Positions 39,361 to 48,872 of a stretch of 64,000 bases of DNA are shown here, one piece after another. A program made the position numbers and the translations under genes. How positions within the stretch are numbered: position 1 is the first letter of the stretch; the number at the start of each line of letters is the position of its first letter. Origin of the DNA: Janibacter sp. A1S7 (GTDB taxonomy: Bacteria; Actinomycetota; Actinomycetes; Actinomycetales; Dermatophilaceae); NCBI RefSeq assembly GCF_037198315.1, contig NZ_CP144913.1, positions 62,001-126,000 on the forward strand. The letters run 5' to 3'. The notes under the pieces were generated by a model. The model was given only the letters and a program-made list of their open reading frames with translations. It searched no databases and was not told the origin of the DNA.

Positions 39361-40956
39361 TCAGTGGGAGGGGATCTGGCGGTCCGCCGAGACGGAACGG
39401 TCCGCGAGGGTTTCGCCGGCACCTTCGTACAGGCGGATGACGGCGTCGAGCCCGAGCTCCTCGAGTTCCTCGACGTCCTCCTGGTAGGACGCGACCGCGG
39501 CCACCGTGACCCGGCCGTAGCCGAAGCTGCGCAGCTCGCGCAGGGCGTCGATGTTGGCGTGTTGGGCGGGCATGGCCAGCACGACGATGCGCACCGTGCT
39601 CGACCCCATCAGTCGGGCCCAGAAGTCGTAGTCCGTGGCATCGCCTTCGACGACGTTGACCCCGCGTTCGCGCAACTTCTGCACCCGGAACGGGTCGTGT
39701 TCCACCCCGAGCACGGCGTAGCCGTGCGCGTCGGTGAGCTGCTGGTAGGTGGCGTGGCCGACCCGGCCCATGCCGAGCACGATCGCGGTCGCCTCGCCGA
39801 GCTCGATGGGGCGGTCGTCGGGGTGGATCTTGTGCGGGGGCCGCGCCGGCAGGTGCTGGGCGAACCGGGAGGCCAGCGACACGCTGCGCGGGTTCGCGAC
39901 GGCCGAGACGACGAATCCGGCGGACTCGGCGATCGACAACGACAACAGCCAGTGCGACGAGAGCCAACCGGCGGAGACCCCCATCGCAGCGATGATCAAC
40001 GCGAACTCGGAGTAGTTCGACAGCAGCAGCGCCGAGAGCACGCTGGTGCGGTTGCGCATCCCCAACAGCCACAGCAAGCCCCAGTACACCACCGCGTGCA
40101 GAGGGAGCAGCAGCAACAGCACCGCCGCGACGGTGACGTTGTGCCAGGTGGGCAGCCCCTCGAACCCGATCGTGACGAAGAAACCCACCAGCAGCAGTTC
40201 CTTGACCGTGAACAGCGAGTGCGACAGCTGGTCCGCCCCCGGGTGCGGGGCGAGGACGAGCCCCATGACCAGGGCGCCGAGGCTGCCGGACAGGCCCAGC
40301 CACTCGAAGAGCGCGTACCCGGGGATCAACGCCATCGCGATGCCGAACAGTGCGCCCAGGTCACCGTGACCGAGCCGGTACCAGTGCCGGGTTCCCCAGT
40401 ACAGCAGGGGGATGAGTGCCAGCAGGCCGAGCGAGTACACGCTCGGTGCCTGGCCGCGGGAGATCGAGATCACCACGACGGCCGCGATGTCCTGCATGAT
40501 CAGCACGCCGATGCAGATGCTGCCGTAGAGGGCCTGCTCGTCGCCGCGCTCCTGCAGGATCTTCACCACGAAGATGGTGCTCGAGAACGACAGCACGAGC
40601 GCGAGCGTCGCGAGCACCTGCCACGACTCGGGAGCGAAGAGGCCCAGAGCGCTCATCCCGGCCAGGAACAGGGTGCCGATGCCGGTCAGGAGCAGCATGT
40701 GCGCACCGGCGGTGACCCACACGTGCTTGCCGAGCAGGCTACGCAGATCAAGTCGCAGGCCGATCGCGAAGAGCATCAGCGTCACACCGATGTCCGCGAG
40801 CACCGACAACGCGTCGACCTGCTCCACCTCGAGCGCATTGAGCGCGAACCCGGCGCCGAGGAAGCCGATCAGCGGCGGCAACTTGACCACCTTCGCGATC
40901 AGGCCGCAACCGAAGATCACCGCCAGATACGTCACCACCATGCCCATGCGGGTCAT
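39361..40956 (-). CDS. KefB-like cation:proton antiporter with TrkA-N domain
   Basis: The 531-residue protein has a twelve-segment CPA2 antiporter part (IGVTLMLFAIGLRLDL, SFSSTIFVVKILQERGDE, MQDIAAVVVIS) and a C-terminal RCK/TrkA-N domain starting A-I-V-L-G-M-G-R-V-G-H-A at about residue 392. It should exchange K+ (or Na+) for protons, gated by a nucleotide. The start could be any of three closely spaced ATG codons (40956, 40947, 40941). It converges on the MMPL gene; the 123-base gap holds distant complementary CCGACGTCCC/GGGACGTCGG arms. Confidence 0.9.
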   Translation of the reverse strand: MTRMGMVVTYLAVIFGCGLIAKVVKLPPLIGFLGAGFALNALEVEQVDALSVLADIGVTLMLFAIGLRLDLRSLLGKHVWVTAGAHMLLLTGIGTLFLAGMSALGLFAPESWQVLATLALVLSFSSTIFVVKILQERGDEQALYGSICIGVLIMQDIAAVVVISISRGQAPSVYSLGLLALIPLLYWGTRHWYRLGHGDLGALFGIAMALIPGYALFEWLGLSGSLGALVMGLVLAPHPGADQLSHSLFTVKELLLVGFFVTIGFEGLPTWHNVTVAAVLLLLLPLHAVVYWGLLWLLGMRNRTSVLSALLLSNYSEFALIIAAMGVSAGWLSSHWLLSLSIAESAGFVVSAVANPRSVSLASRFAQHLPARPPHKIHPDDRPIELGEATAIVLGMGRVGHATYQQLTDAHGYAVLGVEHDPFRVQKLRERGVNVVEGDATDYDFWARLMGSSTVRIVVLAMPAQHANIDALRELRSFGYGRVTVAAVASYQEDVEELEELGLDAVIRLYEGAGETLADRSVSADRQIPSH

Positions 40957-41042
40957 TCTTGCGCGGGCACGGTCACCCGGGGGGAGCCCCTCGACTTCGG
41001 ACCTCGACCGGCTGCCGGATGGTCGACCAGGTGACGTCCCGC

Positions 41043-42161
41043 TCAGCGGTCGCGGTAGCGCTCCATCGCGTCGGTGCGCAGGGTCAGTCCGTGGCCCGGC
41101 GCCGAGCGGTCGGGGGTCACCGTTCCGCCGGTGGGGTCGAGGGCGCCCGCGAAGGCCAGGGACTCGATCCGCACGTGGTCGTGGAACCACTCCAGGTGGC
41201 GCAGTCCCGGCGTCGCCGCGGCCACGTGCGCGTGCAGGTTGGGCGCGCAGTGCCCGGAGACGGGCAGCTCGTGGGCCGCAGCCACCGCGGCCGAGCGCAG
41301 CCACTCGGTGTAGCCGCCGCATCGCGTCGCGTCGATCTGCAGGCAGTCGACGGCTCCGGCGGCGCACATCCGCTGGAAGTAGCCGACATCGCTGCCGTAC
41401 TCCCCGGCCGCCACGTCCGCGGTGACCTGCCCGCGCACGAGGCGCAGCCCATCGAGGTCGTTGGAGCTGACCGGCTCCTCGAGCCAGCTGACCCGGGCAT
41501 CGGCGCACCGGTCCATGACCCGCACCGCCTGCTTGGCGCCGTAGGCACCATTGGCGTCGACGTACAGCTCGGCGTCCGGGCCGATGACCTCACGGGCGAG
41601 CGCGATGCGCGCCACGTCACGCTCGACCCGGGTGCCCCGGTCCTGGCCGATCTTGATCTTCACCCGCGGGATGCCCTGCTCGTGCACCCAGCTGCCGAGC
41701 TGCTCGCGCGTACGGGCGTCGTCGTAGGTGGTGAACCCGCCGCTGCCGTAGACGGGCACCTGCGTGCCGACCGCTCCGAGGAGGTCGACCAGGGACACGT
41801 CGAGCAGCCGGGCCTTGAGGTCCCAGCACGCGACGTCGACGGCGGAGACGGCGTAGCCGGCGAGGCCCGGTCGGGTGTCGTTGCGCACCGCGCGGACCAT
41901 CGCCACCCAGGTGCCGGGCACCGCCAGCGGGTCCCGGCCGACGACGACGTCGGCCAGCTGCTCCTCGATCAGGCGCGCACAGGCGGGGGGCGCGTAGGTC
42001 CAGCCCGTCCCGGTGACGCCGTCGCACTCGAGGGTGGCCACGACGAGCGTCGTCGAGTCCCAGGCCAGGGTCCCGTCGGCCTCCGGTGCATCGGTGGGGA
42101 TCGTCCAGGCGGTGGCGCGAAGGGAGTCGACCACCGGCCGTTGACCGGTCGCCGTGGTCAT
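41043..42161 (-). CDS. Enolase-superfamily dehydratase/racemase (MR/MLE type)
   Basis: The 372-residue barrel enzyme has the lysines K-I-K-I-G at 168-172, metal ligands Asp202 (D-A-N-G-A-Y), Glu228/229 (L-E-E-P) and Glu254 (G-E-Y-G), and His304 (G-H-C-A-P). With both a KxK lysine and a late histidine it fits the mandelate-racemase or sugar-acid dehydratase group. The start overlaps the stop of the pyruvate-oxidase-like gene by four bases (ATGA). It is the last gene of the six-gene operon and may dehydrate a sugar acid made by the upstream oxidoreductase. Confidence 0.86.
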   Translation of the reverse strand: MTTATGQRPVVDSLRATAWTIPTDAPEADGTLAWDSTTLVVATLECDGVTGTGWTYAPPACARLIEEQLADVVVGRDPLAVPGTWVAMVRAVRNDTRPGLAGYAVSAVDVACWDLKARLLDVSLVDLLGAVGTQVPVYGSGGFTTYDDARTREQLGSWVHEQGIPRVKIKIGQDRGTRVERDVARIALAREVIGPDAELYVDANGAYGAKQAVRVMDRCADARVSWLEEPVSSNDLDGLRLVRGQVTADVAAGEYGSDVGYFQRMCAAGAVDCLQIDATRCGGYTEWLRSAAVAAAHELPVSGHCAPNLHAHVAAATPGLRHLEWFHDHVRIESLAFAGALDPTGGTVTPDRSAPGHGLTLRTDAMERYRDR

Positions 42162-43990
42162 CGCCGGGTGGGTCGTGTCTCGTCGTCGACGCCGAGCGCG
42201 TCCTTGGCCTTGGCGAAGAGCTCGGCGCCCATCGCCCGGGCCGAGTTGCGCACGACGGCCACCTGTGCCGGGTCACCCCTGAGCATGCTCTCGACGAACC
42301 CCTTCGCCTGGCTGAAGGAGATGTGCGCGGGCAGGGGCGGGACGTTGGGGTCGGTGCGCACGTCGAGGACGACCGGGCGGTCCGCGGCGAAGGCCTCGTC
42401 CCACGCCTTCTCGACGTCCTCGGGCCGCTCGACGGTGATGCCGCGCAGACCGAGCAGCTGGGCGTAGCCGGCGTAGTCCATGTCCTCGACCAGCTGACTG
42501 GTGTCGTAGCGAGGGTCGCCCGCCTCACGCATCTCCCACGAGACCTGGGTCAGGTCGTCGTTGTGCAGCACGAGGACGATGAGGCGCGGGTCGTCCCACT
42601 CCTTCCAGTGCCGCTTGATGGTGATCAGCTCGTTCATGCCGAGCATCTGGAAGGCCCCGTCACCGATCGTGCACACGACCGGCCGGTGCGGGTGGGCGAA
42701 CTTGGCCGCCAGCGCGTACGGCATCGCCGCGAGCATCGAGGCGAGCATCCCGGAGAGGTTGCCGGACATCTCCGGGCCGAGGCGCAGGTGGTGGCCGTAC
42801 CAGTCGGCGGTGGACCCGGCGTCCGCGGTGACGATCGCGTTGTGCGGGAGGCGGTCGTTGAGTGCCTGGTAGACCCGGCGGGGGTTGATCGGGTCGGCCT
42901 CGACGGCGGCCTCCTGCGCCGTGATCTCCTCCCACTCCCGCATCCCGTCCACGACGTGCTTCTGCCAGTCGAGGTCCTCGGTCTGCGTCAGGTGGGGCAG
43001 CAGCGCGGCCAGGGTCGCCTTGGCGTCCCCGGCCAGGTTGACCTCCATCGGGTAGCGCAGGCTCAGGTGGTCCGGCGAGAGGTCGATCTGCACGCCTCGC
43101 GCCTGGCCGCTCCTGGGCAGGAACTCGGCGTAGGGGAAGTTCGTGCCGATCATCAACAGGGTGTCGCAGTCCTGCATCATCTCGTAGCTCGGCAGCGACC
43201 CGAGCAGACCGAGCTGCTGGGTGTGGAACGGCAGGTCGCCCGGCACGACGTCCTTGCCGAGCAGGGCGGTCGCGACCCCGGCCCCGAGGCGCTCGGCGAC
43301 GGCGATGACCTCGTCGGTGGCGCCACGGGCCCCCTGACCGACCATCATGGCGACCTTGCCGCCGGAATTGAGGACCTCCGCCGCTCGGCGCAACTCGTCC
43401 TCCGGGGGCACGAGGGCGGGCGAGGAGTGCCCGACCCCGGTGCGCGAGACCCAGTGCTCGAGGGGCGGTTCGACCATCTGGAGGGTCTGCACGTCCGCCG
43501 GCAGGATGATGACGGTCGGGCAGCGCCGTGCCGCCGCGATCCGCACCGCCCGGTCGACGACAGTCTGGGCGTGCGCCGGGGTCAGCACGGTCTGGCAGTA
43601 CCCGGCGACATCGGCGAAGACCGCCTCGAGGTCCATCTCCTGCTGCGCCTCGGTGCCCAGCGACACCCGTCCCTGCTGCCCGACGACCGCGACGACGGGC
43701 TGGTTGTCCATCTTCGCGTCGTAGAGCCCGTTGAGCAGGTGCACCGCGCCGGGGCCGGAGGTGGCGATGCACACGCCGACCTCGCCGGTGAACTTCGCGT
43801 GCGCGGTGGCGAGGAAGCTCGCGACCTCCTCGTGCGTCGGCCGGATGTAGCGGAAGGCCTTGCCGGCGGCCTCGCCGCTCTCCAGGGCGCCGTCGAAGCC
43901 GCCGATCCCGTCTCCGGGGTAGCCGTAGAACCGGTGCAGGTCCCACTCGATGAGTCGATCGATGACGAACTCGCTCACGGTGCTGCTCAT
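42158..43990 (-). CDS. Thiamine-diphosphate enzyme, pyruvate-oxidase-like
   Basis: The 610-residue protein has the three-domain layout of TPP enzymes. The cofactor-activating Glu54 is in T-H-E-E-V-A-S-F, and the TPP motif is G-D-G-A-F-Q-M-L-G-M-N-E-L, followed about 25 residues on by L-H-N-D-D-L-T-Q-V. GYPGDGIGGFDGAL at 23-36 and the FAD-region sequence resemble pyruvate oxidase/dehydrogenase (PoxB), with acetolactate synthase as the alternative. AGGAG precedes the ATG. Placed between GH15 and MR/MLE genes, it may act on a 2-oxo acid from sugar-acid breakdown. Confidence 0.85.
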   Translation of the reverse strand: MSSTVSEFVIDRLIEWDLHRFYGYPGDGIGGFDGALESGEAAGKAFRYIRPTHEEVASFLATAHAKFTGEVGVCIATSGPGAVHLLNGLYDAKMDNQPVVAVVGQQGRVSLGTEAQQEMDLEAVFADVAGYCQTVLTPAHAQTVVDRAVRIAAARRCPTVIILPADVQTLQMVEPPLEHWVSRTGVGHSSPALVPPEDELRRAAEVLNSGGKVAMMVGQGARGATDEVIAVAERLGAGVATALLGKDVVPGDLPFHTQQLGLLGSLPSYEMMQDCDTLLMIGTNFPYAEFLPRSGQARGVQIDLSPDHLSLRYPMEVNLAGDAKATLAALLPHLTQTEDLDWQKHVVDGMREWEEITAQEAAVEADPINPRRVYQALNDRLPHNAIVTADAGSTADWYGHHLRLGPEMSGNLSGMLASMLAAMPYALAAKFAHPHRPVVCTIGDGAFQMLGMNELITIKRHWKEWDDPRLIVLVLHNDDLTQVSWEMREAGDPRYDTSQLVEDMDYAGYAQLLGLRGITVERPEDVEKAWDEAFAADRPVVLDVRTDPNVPPLPAHISFSQAKGFVESMLRGDPAQVAVVRNSARAMGAELFAKAKDALGVDDETRPTRR

Positions 43991-44031
43991 GGTGCGCTCC
44001 TGTCTGTGGTGGGGTTGGTGGACGAAGGGGG

Positions 44032-45819
44032 TCAGCCGCGGGTGTCCGCGTCCGGGCGGGGGTACTGCGGCCGATCGGGGAGGCGGATCGAGGCCTCGAA
44101 CATCACGGCGTGGACGAAGGCCTGCGGCAGGTTGCCGCGCAGCTGACGCTGGTGGATGTCGTACTCCTCGGAGTACAGGCCGGGCGGGCCGCAGGCGGCG
44201 CGGTTGCGCTCGAACCACCGGTAGGCCTCCACCTGCCGACCCTGCTGCTGCAGTGCCATGGCCATGAGGAAGCCGCACATGAGGAAGGACCCCTCGGCGT
44301 CGGCCAGCGGTCCCGGCTGCTGACGGAACCGGTAGAGGTGGTGGTCGTCGGCCAGCTCGTCGAGGAGTGCGCTGAGAGTGGCCTCCGTGCGAGGGTCGTC
44401 GGCGGCGATCCCGCCCCGCAGGGCGGGCAGGAGCAGACCGGCATCGACGCCCGGGTCGTCGGGCGCGCGCTGCCACCGCCCGGACTCGTGGGTGCAGGTC
44501 GTCGCGGTGTCGGCGAGGATCTCGTCGGCGAGCGCCATCCAGCCGCCGGTGCTGCTCGTCGGTGCACCTGCCGCCGCGATGGCCCGCAGCCCGGCCACGC
44601 AGATCAGTCGGCTCTCGGTCCACTGGTGGGGGTCGAGCTCCCAGAAGCCGGCCTCGGACTCGTGCCACCGCTCGACGATGGCGTCGACGGCGGCGCTCGC
44701 GGCACGCCAGCCCTCGGCGTCCAGACGGTCGTGCCCGGCGGCCGCCGCGAAGAGCAGCAGGACCTCACCGAAGACGTCGAGCTGGAACTGGGCATTGACG
44801 TGGTTGCCGACGACGTCGTTGCCGCCGGGGTATCCGGGCAGGTCGAGCTGGCGCTGGTCGGGCACCGCGTCGCCGTCGATGGTGTAGGCGGGCGCCAGCC
44901 GGGCGCCGTGCTCGAGGACCCGTGCCGCGACGAATCGGACCGCGTCGTCGAGCAGCGGGTGGGGCCCTGCCGCCGCGATCGCCTGACCGGTCAGGGCCTG
45001 GTCGCGGATCCACACGTAGCGGTAGTCGTAGTCGCGACCCTGATCGGCACGTTCCGGCAGGCTCGTCGTCGCCGCGGCGACCATCCCGCCGCTGGAGCTG
45101 GTCATCCCCCGCAGGACCGCGTACGCGTGCCGCGCCTCCCCGGGCGTCGCCGACTCGGCGACGTCGGGCACCTCCTGCGCCCAGGCGTAGGCAGTGGCCT
45201 CCCACAGGGTGTCGGGCTCGGGCGGCTCGTCCGGCAGGTCCTGCGTGGACAGCTCGAGGACGAAGTCGCGGTGCTCCCCTTGTGGAAGATGCAGATCCAG
45301 GGCCAGCTCGCCGGCGTCGTTCTCCTGCGCCTGGTCGCCGGCACCGCTCCACCGCAGGCGAAGGGGGCCGGTCGTCGCCGTCCAGGACCCGTCCCCGTGG
45401 GTGAGGTCGCCCATCGGTTCGACGCCGAAACCGGCCCGGGCGTCGAGGCGCACCTCCACGTCCGCGTCCCCCTCGAGCGCGACGACCTGTCGCATCAGCA
45501 CCAGACGGTCGCGCTCGCCGGGGAAGGCGAGGGCCTCACGGCACTCGACGACGCCGTTGGTGGTGGTCCACCGGGATCGCCAGATGAGCGAGCCCTCCTC
45601 GTAGTACCCGCCCCAGACGTGGCGGCCGGTCGGGGTGATGGAGTAGCAGCCGCGCCCGCCGACGAGTGTGGAGAAGACCGCGTCGGAGTGCCATGCGGGT
45701 GCGCACAGCCAGGCCACGTGACCGTGCGGCCCCAGGAGTGCAGCGCGCTCGCCGTCGGCGAGCATCGCGTACTGCCGCAGGACATGGGGCGCGCAGCCCC
45801 CTTCGTCGGGTGCTCGCAT
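44032..45819 (-). CDS. Glycoside hydrolase family 15 protein (glucoamylase/trehalase-like)
   Basis: The 595-residue protein has an N-terminal beta-sandwich and a C-terminal alpha/alpha barrel. D-Y-D-Y-R-Y-V-W-I-R-D follows the sandwich, G-F-W-E-L-D-P-H-Q-W-T-E-S-R-L carries the first catalytic region, and G-L-Y-S-E-E-Y-D the second with its Glu. It should release glucose from alpha-glucans or trehalose. No signal peptide is seen, so it acts inside the cell. The gene begins 3 bases after the GMC oxidoreductase stop, within the operon. Confidence 0.88.
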   Translation of the reverse strand: MRAPDEGGCAPHVLRQYAMLADGERAALLGPHGHVAWLCAPAWHSDAVFSTLVGGRGCYSITPTGRHVWGGYYEEGSLIWRSRWTTTNGVVECREALAFPGERDRLVLMRQVVALEGDADVEVRLDARAGFGVEPMGDLTHGDGSWTATTGPLRLRWSGAGDQAQENDAGELALDLHLPQGEHRDFVLELSTQDLPDEPPEPDTLWEATAYAWAQEVPDVAESATPGEARHAYAVLRGMTSSSGGMVAAATTSLPERADQGRDYDYRYVWIRDQALTGQAIAAAGPHPLLDDAVRFVAARVLEHGARLAPAYTIDGDAVPDQRQLDLPGYPGGNDVVGNHVNAQFQLDVFGEVLLLFAAAAGHDRLDAEGWRAASAAVDAIVERWHESEAGFWELDPHQWTESRLICVAGLRAIAAAGAPTSSTGGWMALADEILADTATTCTHESGRWQRAPDDPGVDAGLLLPALRGGIAADDPRTEATLSALLDELADDHHLYRFRQQPGPLADAEGSFLMCGFLMAMALQQQGRQVEAYRWFERNRAACGPPGLYSEEYDIHQRQLRGNLPQAFVHAVMFEASIRLPDRPQYPRPDADTRG

Positions 45820-45822
45820 CGG

Positions 45823-47532
45823 TCACCGCCCCCCTCTCGTGGGCACGGGCGTGGTGCCGGCGCGGGCGCGCGGGTCGTCGTCCATCGCCCGCCCGTCGGC
45901 CATCCGCTCCCCCAGGCGCGAGGCCAGGGCCATGATCGTCAGGGCGGGGTTGGCCGCTCCCTGGGTCGGGCAGACCGACCCGTCGCAGATGAAGAGGTTG
46001 GGCACCGCCCACGAGCGCTGGTTGGCGTCGACGACGCTCGTCCCTGGGCAGGAGCCCATCCGGGCACCACCGATGAGGTGGGCGAAACGGTGGATGGTGA
46101 GGATGTCCTGGGCCCCGGAGGCCTTGAGGATGTCGGTGATCACGTCGGTGGAGTAGGCCATGTTGGCCCTGTCGTTGTCGCCGAGGCTGTAGTCCATCCG
46201 CGCGACCGGCAACCCGTAGGCGTCCTGCTCGTCGGCGAGGGTGACCCGGTTGTCCGGGTGGGCGAGCAGCTCGTTGAGCACGCCGACGGTGGCCCAGTGG
46301 TTGTAGTCGCGCATGTATTCACGCATCGCCTTGCCCCAGTGGCCGTCTGCGAGCACGTGCTCCGCCCAGCCGATGGGCAGGGGGGAGACGGTCTGGATCG
46401 AGAAGCCGCGCCTGAAGCCGCGACGCTCGTCGGTCTCGTAGTAGTCCTCCGAGCTGACCTCCGGCGGCGGCGCCTTGTACATCCGCAGCTCCTCCGGCCA
46501 GCGGCCGGCGGTCTGGCTGGCGCCCTGCACCATGACGTAGCGCCCGACCTGGTCCTCGTTGTTGCACAGGCCGTGCGGGAAGCGGCTCGAGGTCGAGTTC
46601 AGCAGCAGGCGGGGGGTCTCGATGGAGTAGCCGGCCACGGCGACGTGCGCCGCCCGTTGCAGCCGCTCCGGGGCGTCGACGCCGTCGCGGAAGACGACGC
46701 CGGTGGCGTTTCCCCCGTCGTCCAGCTCGATCCGGGAGGCCATGCATCCCGAGCGGATCTCCACGCGGTGGGCCAGCGCGTCGGGCAGGTGGGTGACGTA
46801 GGGGCTGGCCTTGGCGCTGACCTTGCAGCCCTGCAGGCAGTAGCCGCGGTAGATGCAGTGCGGCCGGTTGCCGAAGGTGCCGTTGACGATCCCGACGGGG
46901 CCGACGCGCATCTCGATGCCGAGGTCGTGGGCGCCGTGCCAGAGCTTCTCGGCGGCTCCGGAGATCGGGTGCGGGGAGAAGGGGTAGCTGTGCGGGTGAC
47001 CCCACGGCCAGTCCTGCCCGGCGACCGGCAGCTCGCGCTCGACCCGCTCGTAGTGGGCACGCAGGTCCTCGTAGCCGATCGGCCAGTCGGCGCCGACCCC
47101 GTCCCGGGAGTACGTGTCGAAGTCCGAGGGGTGGAAGCGCGGGGTGTAGCCGGCGTAGTGCACCATCGACCCGCCGACCCCCCGGCCGGAGTTGTTCTTG
47201 CCCAGCTCGATCGGGTCGTCCCCACCGATGATCCGCTTCTGCGTCCAGTAGAGGCCGTGGGAGCCGGCCTCGTCGGAGACCCAGTCGTCATCGGGGTGCC
47301 AGAACGGGCCTGCCTCCAGGATGACGATGCGCCAGCCGTGCCGGGCCAGCCGTTGGGCGAGCACGGAGCCGCCCGCGCCGGCGCCGACGATGACCAGGTC
47401 GACCTCGTCATCATCGGCGTAGCGGCACATGGTCTCCTCGCCGGGCAGCTGCCGGGAGTGCACGTCGAGCAGGAAGCGGGAGTCGTTGTCGACCGGGCCG
47501 ACCGATCCCTTCAGGAGGTCCTTGAGGCTCAT
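45823..47532 (-). CDS. GMC-family oxidoreductase (sugar/gluconate dehydrogenase-like)
   Basis: The 569-residue flavoprotein has the FAD motif V-G-A-G-A-G-G-S-V-L-A-Q-R-L at about 49-62, then I-L-E-A-G, G-R-G-V-G-G-S-M-V-H-Y, and the C-terminal G-T-S-V-V-D and A-N-P-A-L-T-I-M-A-L-A blocks. The 3Fe-4S-like cysteines C-I-Y-R-G-Y-C-L-Q-G-C (about 224-234) match membrane gluconate-2-dehydrogenase-type large subunits. It should oxidise a sugar or sugar acid and pass electrons to the chain. The start overlaps the subunit-3 gene by four bases. Confidence 0.88.
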   Translation of the reverse strand: MSLKDLLKGSVGPVDNDSRFLLDVHSRQLPGEETMCRYADDDEVDLVIVGAGAGGSVLAQRLARHGWRIVILEAGPFWHPDDDWVSDEAGSHGLYWTQKRIIGGDDPIELGKNNSGRGVGGSMVHYAGYTPRFHPSDFDTYSRDGVGADWPIGYEDLRAHYERVERELPVAGQDWPWGHPHSYPFSPHPISGAAEKLWHGAHDLGIEMRVGPVGIVNGTFGNRPHCIYRGYCLQGCKVSAKASPYVTHLPDALAHRVEIRSGCMASRIELDDGGNATGVVFRDGVDAPERLQRAAHVAVAGYSIETPRLLLNSTSSRFPHGLCNNEDQVGRYVMVQGASQTAGRWPEELRMYKAPPPEVSSEDYYETDERRGFRRGFSIQTVSPLPIGWAEHVLADGHWGKAMREYMRDYNHWATVGVLNELLAHPDNRVTLADEQDAYGLPVARMDYSLGDNDRANMAYSTDVITDILKASGAQDILTIHRFAHLIGGARMGSCPGTSVVDANQRSWAVPNLFICDGSVCPTQGAANPALTIMALASRLGERMADGRAMDDDPRARAGTTPVPTRGGR

Positions 47533-48269
47533 CCGAACTCCTCGGGGTGCTGCCGGACCACGCGAGAAGGGTCCTCGGCGCCCGCCCCGGGGGTCTCGAA
47601 GGGCTCGCGGCTGCCGAGCGTGCCACGCCGCATGAAGCCGCGCGGGTAGGCCGGCCCGCCGAAGCCGATCTCGTTCCATGCCCACGGGTGGGAGTAGAAG
47701 GCGGAGAGGATGGCGCGCATGCACACCGACCAGGCCCGGGAGACGTTCAGCCGGTCCCACGAGCCCCCGGTGAGGGCGCCTCGGGAGAGATCGTCGATGA
47801 TCGCGTGTCGGGTCTCGTCGTCCGTCCCGGCGAAGGATGCCGCGCCGCGCTGGCGGGCGGCCTCGTCCAGACCCGCCAGCACCAGACGCCACGTGTCCCG
47901 GTCGTCGGGCATGTCGGCGTACTGGAAGCCGTCGAGCCTCCCGTCGGCCAGCTTGGCGTCCACCGTCTCGGCGACGGGCACCCGCGGCTCGCGGTCCTGG
48001 GCGGTGCACGCGTCGCAGAGGGCCCGCAAGGTGGGTTCCTCGTCGTCGGTGAAGAAGCGCAGCGGGCCCGGCGGGTCGAGACGGGCGAGCACGACCTTCT
48101 TTGTCGTCTCGTCCCACGTGTCGAGGGTGTCGAGCACGTCGAAGTCCGGGTACCGACCGATCATCTGCGGGGTCGTGCCGCGGCGCTGTCGCGGCAACCA
48201 CGACGGGTGGGGTGGTTGTCGGTCGGGGCGGCGGTTGGGCAGGTGCTCCCCACGGTCCTTGTCGACCAT
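47529..48269 (-). CDS. Gluconate 2-dehydrogenase subunit-3-like protein
   Basis: The 246-residue helical protein matches the small partner of GMC sugar dehydrogenases (F-F-T-D-D-E-E-P-T-L-R-A-L-C-D at about 77-91, FYSHPWAWNEIGFGGPAYPRGF in the C-terminal third). It has no twin-arginine or Sec signal, unlike many homologues, so the complex may stay in the cytoplasm. The four-base ATGA overlap with the GMC gene points to a fixed subunit ratio. I chose ATG 48269, 8 bases after the upstream stop. Confidence 0.85.
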   Translation of the reverse strand: MVDKDRGEHLPNRRPDRQPPHPSWLPRQRRGTTPQMIGRYPDFDVLDTLDTWDETTKKVVLARLDPPGPLRFFTDDEEPTLRALCDACTAQDREPRVPVAETVDAKLADGRLDGFQYADMPDDRDTWRLVLAGLDEAARQRGAASFAGTDDETRHAIIDDLSRGALTGGSWDRLNVSRAWSVCMRAILSAFYSHPWAWNEIGFGGPAYPRGFMRRGTLGSREPFETPGAGAEDPSRVVRQHPEEFG

Positions 48270-48277
48270 CGCCCGGC

Positions 48278-48736
48278 TCACTTCTCGCGGCGCAGGAGCG
48301 CGGCCAGCAGGCCCATACCCCCGACGATGCACATCAGGCCCGGGGCCGCGATCGGCGGACCCATGGGGACGTTGTAGCTCGCCATCGCCCAGCCGCCCGG
48401 CTTGCGGGCGACACCCCGGGCGTGGAAGTACTCACCGGCCAGACCGTTGGCCGTGTAGATGGCCGCCGTGATCGGCAGGGCGGTCTTGGCCCACTTCGTG
48501 CTGAAGACGCCACCGATGCCCGCGACGACGACGGGTGGGGTGACGATGATCGGCGACCACATCCAGCGGTTGCCGAAGCTGGCCCCGTAGTGCTCGATGA
48601 AGACCTCGGCCGTCGTCACCAGCGCACCGACTGCGGTCAGGCCGGACAGGGATCGCTCGAAGCGTCCGTGCTCGACGTTGACCACCATGCGGTCGATGAG
48701 GTGCTCGGCGGTCGTGGCGGCGCGGGTGTTGAACAT
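48278..48736 (-). CDS. Four-segment membrane protein, first gene of the sugar-oxidation operon
   Basis: The 152-residue protein begins with a polar helix (TTAEHLIDRMVVNVEHGRFE) and has four hydrophobic segments, with a histidine-containing loop YFHARGVARKPGGW before the last pair. I do not recognise a named family. Its place at the head of the operon and next to subunit 3 suggests a membrane anchor or quinone docking part for the dehydrogenase (inference). AGGAGG lies 5 bases before the ATG. Confidence 0.75.
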   Translation of the reverse strand: MFNTRAATTAEHLIDRMVVNVEHGRFERSLSGLTAVGALVTTAEVFIEHYGASFGNRWMWSPIIVTPPVVVAGIGGVFSTKWAKTALPITAAIYTANGLAGEYFHARGVARKPGGWAMASYNVPMGPPIAAPGLMCIVGGMGLLAALLRREK

Positions 48737-48860
48737 GCGTCCTCCTGGGTGCGCGCGACGACCTTGATCACATCCTCGCTACCCAGTCTTCGCCGGAGCA
48801 TGCGGACTGACAAGAGGAGATTGGATGGTCTGCTGGACGGACGATCGGCAGCGGGCGCAC

Positions 48861-48866
48861 TAGTGT
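48861..48866 (+). promoter_or_regulatory. Leaderless promoter hexamer
   Basis: TAGTGT ends 6 bases before the ATG at 48873. Confidence 0.45.
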
Positions 48867-48872
48867 CAACTC

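Noticed and set aside
44110..47649. Plus-strand open frame of over 1,100 codons opposite the GH15 and GMC genes
   Set aside because: It is the mirror of two well-recognised minus-strand genes and has no recognisable motif.
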